The notes under the pieces are model-generated. The model was not told the DNA's origin. It did no database searches and saw only the letters and a list, made by a program, of their open reading frames with translations. A DNA stretch of 64,000 nucleotides from Stomatobaculum sp. (GTDB lineage Bacteria > Bacillota_A > Clostridia > Lachnospirales > Lachnospiraceae): positions 1 to 64,000 of the forward strand of contig JAFSYO010000006.1 in NCBI GenBank assembly GCA_017449925.1, written 5' to 3'. The translations under genes were made by a program, and so were the position numbers. The first letter of the stretch is position 1, and the number at the start of each line of letters is the position of its first letter. This document shows, one piece after another, positions 60,088-64,000 of the stretch.

Positions 60088-60870
60088 ATGAATCAGAAAC
60101 AGCCAAAATACTTTGATATGTTTGAGATCCTCCGGAAGGATATTGAAAACGGCATTTACCCGGCCGGTTCTTTTCTTCCCACGGAAAATGATCTTGTCCG
60201 CATGTACCAGGTGAGTAAGACCACTATCCGCCACGCCGTAAAGCTTCTCCGGGAAAACCGTCTGGTGGATGTCCGGCAGGGCTCCGGGACCAGGATCCTT
60301 GCCCCTGCGGAAAAAGAAGTACCTGACCCGAAATATCATACGGCGCACGGACATATCGTCACGGTATCCGCCCGTTATTCCGGCTCGAAATCCTCCAAGG
60401 TAAAAAACACCCTCTCCGTCACGGACCAGGTCCCTGCGTCCGCGGCCTGTGCGGAAGCTCTCGGAATCCCGGAGGGCTCCTCTGTCTGGCGGCTGCAGCG
60501 CCTGCAGCGGGTCGGGGACCACATTTTCGGCTACATGGTGAACTATCTTCCGGCAGACCGGTTCCCGGACCTTCCGCAGCACGGCGAGATCACGATCGAC
60601 CTCTACGGGCACCTGAAAAAGCACTACGGGAGCGCGGCTGCCGCCGCCGCCAGCGATGAGAAGATCACCCCTGTCATCGCGGGGTTCATGGAGGCCCAGT
60701 ATCTGGACGTACCTGCGGGAACCCCTCTCCTCCTTCTCGCCCGCAGGGTTACCGACCAGGACGAGGCTCCTCTGGAATACTGCGAGACCCTGGTCCGGCC
60801 TGACCGTTTTTCTGTGATGATCCATACGGAGTATGACTGCGCGAAGCGTGAAGCCCCGGAGCGCGGCTGA
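60088..60870 (+). CDS. GntR-family transcriptional regulator (HutC/UTRA type)
   Basis: A 260-residue regulator. The N-terminal winged helix is at residues about 8-75 ('LPTENDLVRMYQVSKTTIRHAVKLLRENRLVDVRQGSG'), followed by a UTRA ligand-binding domain (about 90-250, 'LGIPEGSSVWRLQRLQRVGDHIFGYMVNYL'). HutC/UTRA members respond to small molecules, often sugars or amino-acid derivatives. It precedes the carboxylesterase and MATE genes on the same strand. It probably controls them or itself, in addition to the island operator at 60955. Confidence 0.93.
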   Translation: MNQKQPKYFDMFEILRKDIENGIYPAGSFLPTENDLVRMYQVSKTTIRHAVKLLRENRLVDVRQGSGTRILAPAEKEVPDPKYHTAHGHIVTVSARYSGSKSSKVKNTLSVTDQVPASAACAEALGIPEGSSVWRLQRLQRVGDHIFGYMVNYLPADRFPDLPQHGEITIDLYGHLKKHYGSAAAAAASDEKITPVIAGFMEAQYLDVPAGTPLLLLARRVTDQDEAPLEYCETLVRPDRFSVMIHTEYDCAKREAPERG

Positions 60871-60945
60871 GCGACCCGCCTGCCTTTAAATAAGGTAAGA
60901 ATCTGATATGAATTATAGGAAACGTCTTTAGTTGTCTCCCGATAC

Positions 60946-60974
60946 TTGACATTACTAACGCTGTTATTTATAAT
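60946..60974 (+). promoter_or_regulatory. Carboxylesterase promoter with operator copy 13 in the spacer
   Basis: TTGACA (60946-60951), 17 bp, TATAAT (60969-60974): a perfect consensus promoter. The spacer contains CTAAC-GCT-GTTAT (60955-60967). This is the clearest example of the island architecture. Confidence 0.88.
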
Positions 60975-61044
60975 GGGGTCAGATATCAATCAGATATCTT
61001 TACAAATTTTCCTGTTCAGCTTATTATTAAGGAGGATCGATCCC

Positions 61045-62478
61045 ATGGCGCTTCTTACTGCTAAGACACAATACGGACCTGTCCGCGGCATTCCCGGCCG
61101 CGATCCCGCATCCACTGTATTCCGGGGTATTCCCTATGCAAAACCTCCGGTCGGAGAACTCCGCTTCGGCCCGGCGCAGCCCGCGGAGCCCTGGACAGAG
61201 GAAAGGCTGTGCGACTGCTTTGCCCCGGCGCCGGTCCAGCATAAGCCTTACGTGGATCCTAATGTCACAGGGGAGACCTCTGAGGACTGTCTTTACCTGA
61301 ATATATGGACGCCCGCGGAATCTCCGGATGAAAAACTTCCGGTCATGTTCTGGACCTACGGCGGCGGTTTCGAGACCGGAACAGGCGCGGCACCTGAGAC
61401 AGACGGCGAAGCCTTCAACCGGAAGGGCGTCATCCTTGTCACCTACAATTACCGCCTCGGCGCCCTGGGTTACCTGGCATTGCCGGAACTCGCCGCGAAA
61501 TTCGGTATGACCGGCAACATGGGACTTCTGGACCAGGTCGCCGCTCTGCGCTGGGTGAAGGAAAATATCTCCGCCTTCGGCGGAGACCCTGACAACATCA
61601 CGATTTTCGGTTTCTCCGCGGGCGGCATGTCTACCCGGATGCTTATGTCCTCCCCGCTGTGCCGAACCTATTTTTCCCGGGTCATCTGCGAGTCCGGAAG
61701 CGGCATTACCGACTCGGACTACTACCGTCCGCTCCCCCTGAAGATCGCCATCTGCCAGAGGGCCATGAAGAAGCTTGGATGGACCATGGACGATCTTTAC
61801 ACCAGGGAAGCCCTCGATATCTTCGACACCCTGCAGGAGGCCACAAAGCCGGAGCTTGAGTTCTGGGAGAAGACGGTCTTCTGCCCGGATATCGACGGCT
61901 TCTCCCTTCTGGAGACCCCCGGCGTCCAGATCTGGAAAGGACTCGTGCCGGATGTCCCGGTGATCTCCGGTTCCGTCTCCGGTGACCGGGGCTGGATCCG
62001 CATTGTGGAAAAGGACGTAAAGGATCCGGACATGATCCCCGCCTTCAAATATTCCCGCGGCGTCGCATGGGCCCAGCGGAACGTGGAGGCAGGCCGCCGT
62101 CCCGTGTGGACCTACCACATAGAGCGCACCCAGCCCGCCTCCCACTTCGGCTCGCCGGAGAATCCCATGCCCCACGGCAGTGAACTGGCCTACGTCTTCG
62201 GGCGCCTGGACCTCTACGAAGGTTTTACGGAATATGATTACCGGCTCTCTGAGATCCTGACCTCCTACTGGACCAACTTCGCGAAAACAGGCGACCCCAA
62301 CGGAAAGGGCCTTCCGGAGTGGCCTCCCTTTACAAAGGAACAGCCGGTCTCCTTCCACGTAACAGATGAAGGCTGGGGTTCCGAACCCATTATGAAAAAT
62401 GACGCGCAGCGCCGTGCCATCGATTTCGTGGTGAAGCATCCGGGTGTGATCCGCTCGGTGGACGGACTGGAGCAATGA
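61045..62478 (+). CDS. Type-B carboxylesterase/lipase family protein
   Basis: A 477-residue serine hydrolase. Hallmarks are 'EDCLYLNIWTP' (80-90), the oxyanion segment 'TYGGGFETG' (104-112), and the nucleophile elbow G189-F-S191-A-G-G, where GESAGG is more usual. No signal peptide is visible, so it acts in the cytoplasm on imported esters. It hydrolyses carboxylic esters, consistent with a pathway that also holds lactonases and MBL hydrolases. ATG at 61045 follows AAGGAGG; a longer reading would run back through the promoter. The MATE gene follows after 7 bp. Confidence 0.93.
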   Translation: MALLTAKTQYGPVRGIPGRDPASTVFRGIPYAKPPVGELRFGPAQPAEPWTEERLCDCFAPAPVQHKPYVDPNVTGETSEDCLYLNIWTPAESPDEKLPVMFWTYGGGFETGTGAAPETDGEAFNRKGVILVTYNYRLGALGYLALPELAAKFGMTGNMGLLDQVAALRWVKENISAFGGDPDNITIFGFSAGGMSTRMLMSSPLCRTYFSRVICESGSGITDSDYYRPLPLKIAICQRAMKKLGWTMDDLYTREALDIFDTLQEATKPELEFWEKTVFCPDIDGFSLLETPGVQIWKGLVPDVPVISGSVSGDRGWIRIVEKDVKDPDMIPAFKYSRGVAWAQRNVEAGRRPVWTYHIERTQPASHFGSPENPMPHGSELAYVFGRLDLYEGFTEYDYRLSEILTSYWTNFAKTGDPNGKGLPEWPPFTKEQPVSFHVTDEGWGSEPIMKNDAQRRAIDFVVKHPGVIRSVDGLEQ

Positions 62479-62485
62479 CTGTGAA

Positions 62486-63892
62486 ATGTTCTACAAAGGA
62501 AAAGAAGTTACAGAGAGAACCGGAATAAAACAAAACTCACAGAATACCGTCATGGACCTGACCAGGGGACCGGTGATGAAAACGCTTCTCCGGTTCTCCT
62601 TCCCCTTCATGCTGAGCGTCCTGCTGCAGACGCTCTACTCTACCACTGACACCATCGTAGTGGGACAGGTGCTGGGGAGCCGGGGACTTTCCGCCGTCTC
62701 CACCGGCAGCCAGCTCATGACCATGGCATACATGATCTGCATCGGCTATGCGAACGCGGGGCAGGTGCTGATCGCCCAGGCAAAGGGCGCCGAAAATTAT
62801 GAGAAGCTTCAGAAAAGCATCTCCACGCTGTTCATCCTGGAGACGCTTCTTTCTGCTGCGATCGGTATTCTCTGCATCGTTTTCTGTGACCTGCTCCTCT
62901 CTGCCATGCACACGCCGGCAGAAGCCTGGGAGCAGGCGCGTCTCTATATACTGATCTGCAGCGCCGGCGTCATCTTCACCGGGCTCTACAATATGTTCAG
63001 CGCCATCCTTCGCGGCATGGGCGATTCAAAACACCCTCTCCTCTTTGTCCTGATCGCGTCGGTCCTGAACATCATCCTCGATATCCTCTTTGTCGCTTTT
63101 TTTCACTGGAATGTGGCAGGGGCTGCCCTGGCGACAGTGATCGGCCAGGCGGTGAGCGTCCTCTTCAGCATGTATTTCCTGATCCGGCACCGGGATACCT
63201 TCCAGGTGGATTTCCGCCCCCATGCTCTTCGTCTTGACAAAAGCACCGCCGCGCAGCTCTCCTCCATCGGCATCCCCATGGCGGCAAATTCCGCCGCCAT
63301 AAACTTCAGTTTTCTTTTTGTGGGAAGCATGGTGAACTCCCTGGGCGTCCTGGTGAGCGCCGCCTTCGGAGTGATCCAGAAGATCCGCAACTTCCCGAAC
63401 ATTATCACCATGGGCATCTCCCAGGGCGTCACCCCCATGTACGGCCAGAATCTGGGGGCCGGGAAAACGGACAGGGTAAACGAAACCGTGAAAGCGTGCC
63501 TCCTCTGCTGCAGCGTGATATGCGCGGCTTTCGCGGCACTGTTCCTCCTGGCCCCGGATTTCTGCTTCCGCCTTTTCACCCAGGACGAAGAGGTGCTCGC
63601 CTACGCGGGCATGTCCATGTTCTGTCTCGCCATCGAGATGCCGGCCAAGGCCCTGATGCCGGCCTGCTCCGGCCTTGTAAACGCCCAGGGGTTTGTACAG
63701 CTCTCTTCCACTGTAGCGCTTCTGGACGCCTTCGCCGGCCGCGTTTTTCTCTGCTGGTTCTGCGGCTTCTATTTAAATCTGGGGGCCTTCGGCTTTTTCC
63801 TGGGTTATGTTCTCGGCACCTATGTAACCTCGCTCCTCGTTTTTGTCTACTACATCACAGGCTTATGGAAAAAAAGAGCGGCGCTCGTCTGA
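62486..63892 (+). CDS. MATE-family efflux transporter
   Basis: A 468-residue membrane protein with 12 predicted helices in two similar halves. 'PFMLSVLLQTLYSTTDTIVVGQVLG' is a strong MATE N-terminal signature, and 'QGVTPMYGQNLGAGKTDRVNETVKACLL' is the conserved half-repeat. It exports a cationic or hydrophobic compound using an ion gradient. The start at 62486 is the longest reading; another ATG at 62552 is possible. It lies 7 bp after the carboxylesterase, so it may export a product or by-product of ester cleavage. Confidence 0.93.
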   Translation: MFYKGKEVTERTGIKQNSQNTVMDLTRGPVMKTLLRFSFPFMLSVLLQTLYSTTDTIVVGQVLGSRGLSAVSTGSQLMTMAYMICIGYANAGQVLIAQAKGAENYEKLQKSISTLFILETLLSAAIGILCIVFCDLLLSAMHTPAEAWEQARLYILICSAGVIFTGLYNMFSAILRGMGDSKHPLLFVLIASVLNIILDILFVAFFHWNVAGAALATVIGQAVSVLFSMYFLIRHRDTFQVDFRPHALRLDKSTAAQLSSIGIPMAANSAAINFSFLFVGSMVNSLGVLVSAAFGVIQKIRNFPNIITMGISQGVTPMYGQNLGAGKTDRVNETVKACLLCCSVICAAFAALFLLAPDFCFRLFTQDEEVLAYAGMSMFCLAIEMPAKALMPACSGLVNAQGFVQLSSTVALLDAFAGRVFLCWFCGFYLNLGAFGFFLGYVLGTYVTSLLVFVYYITGLWKKRAALV

Positions 63893-63905
63893 GCACCGCT
63901 TTTTT
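63872..63905. terminator. Terminator between MATE and malic enzyme genes
   Basis: AAAAGAGCGG with inner GCTC pairs with GAGC and CCGCTTTTT, with a T-run. The MATE stop codon lies within the stem-loop, and the convergent malic enzyme gene ends just to the right. Confidence 0.8.
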
Positions 63906-63915
63906 ATCGAATTAT

Positions 63916-64000
63916 TTACAGCCCTGCAACACCGCTCTTCCGGGCAGCTTCCGCCACCGCCGCGGCGACTGCTTCCCTTACCCGCGGGTCAAAGGCGGGC
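63916..64000 (-). CDS. C-terminal fragment of NAD(P)-dependent malic enzyme
   Basis: On the minus strand the open reading enters from the window edge and ends at TAA (63916-63918), encoding 27 residues: PAFDPRVREAVAAAV followed by AEAARKSGVAGL. This matches the C-terminal end of bacterial malic enzymes (oxidative decarboxylation of malate to pyruvate). The start and most of the protein lie outside the window, so identification rests on this tail only. Confidence 0.65.
   Translation of the reverse strand, partial: PAFDPRVREAVAAAVAEAARKSGVAGL

Noticed and set aside
61027..62475. 482-codon minus-strand frame opposite the carboxylesterase
   Set aside because: The plus-strand protein is a clear type-B carboxylesterase with a consensus promoter.

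Overview
The window looks like the chromosome of an anaerobic Gram-positive bacterium, probably class Clostridia (Lachnospiraceae- or Oscillospiraceae-like). The evidence is strong AGGAGG-type ribosome binding sites before nearly every gene, a trimeric NADH-type [FeFe] hydrogenase, an EFR1-type flavodoxin/ferredoxin, a TAXI-type TRAP receptor, and a selenium set (selB, selC, selD, YedE/YedF/DUF3343). Base composition is moderately GC-rich by eye. Gene density is high. I see no rRNA, CRISPR array, insertion sequence or phage gene, and the only tRNA is tRNA-Sec.

Layout. 1-8.8 kb: a TAXI receptor (partial), two MmgE/PrpD proteins, a DJ-1/PfpI protein, an SLC13-type permease, an RpiR regulator and two LysR regulators. 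8.9-12.5 kb: a hydCBA-like hydrogenase operon divergent from a LysR gene. 12.7-17.4 kb: a MatC-like permease, a third PrpD and a UGSC-family protein in Cys form. 17.6-20.9 kb: selB, a beta-propeller lactonase and tRNA-Sec. 20.9-26.7 kb: three class III CoA-transferases, a hot-dog dehydratase and a TetR regulator. 26.9-33.2 kb: a six-gene operon SDR - lactonase - mutarotase-like - AGE epimerase - EFR1 - LarA-like. 33.4-38.4 kb: a selenium module (LysR, cysteine desulfurase-like, YedE, YedF, DUF3343, SelD). 38.5-47.0 kb: an Opp/Dpp-type ABC importer followed by two metallo-beta-lactamase (MBL) proteins, one of them a tandem double-domain protein. 47.2-54.1 kb: two LysR genes, a second tandem MBL protein, an alpha/beta hydrolase and a third lactonase. 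54.1-59.8 kb: a second Opp/Dpp importer. 60.1-63.9 kb: GntR, carboxylesterase and MATE exporter, then the C-terminus of a malic enzyme.

Main observation. Thirteen copies of a palindromic 13-bp motif (consensus CTAAC-N3-GTTAG) lie in the intergenic regions of this island between 14.0 and 61.0 kb. At eight promoters the motif sits inside the 17-bp spacer between recognisable -35 and -10 boxes. They precede the MatC-like permease, PrpD3, UGSC protein, CoA-transferase operon, the TetR gene itself, the SDR operon, the desulfurase/YedE pair, both ABC operons and the carboxylesterase. This predicts one repressor, most simply the TetR protein at 26.1-26.7 kb, controlling a dispersed 47-kb regulon. 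That regulon would join uptake (two ABC importers, a permease), ester/lactone hydrolysis (carboxylesterase, alpha/beta hydrolase, lactonases, MBL proteins), sugar-type chemistry (SDR, epimerase, mutarotase, LarA-like), CoA activation and dehydration, and selenium supply. The substrate cannot be read from the sequence; an esterified or lactone-containing, possibly sugar-derived compound is my inference.
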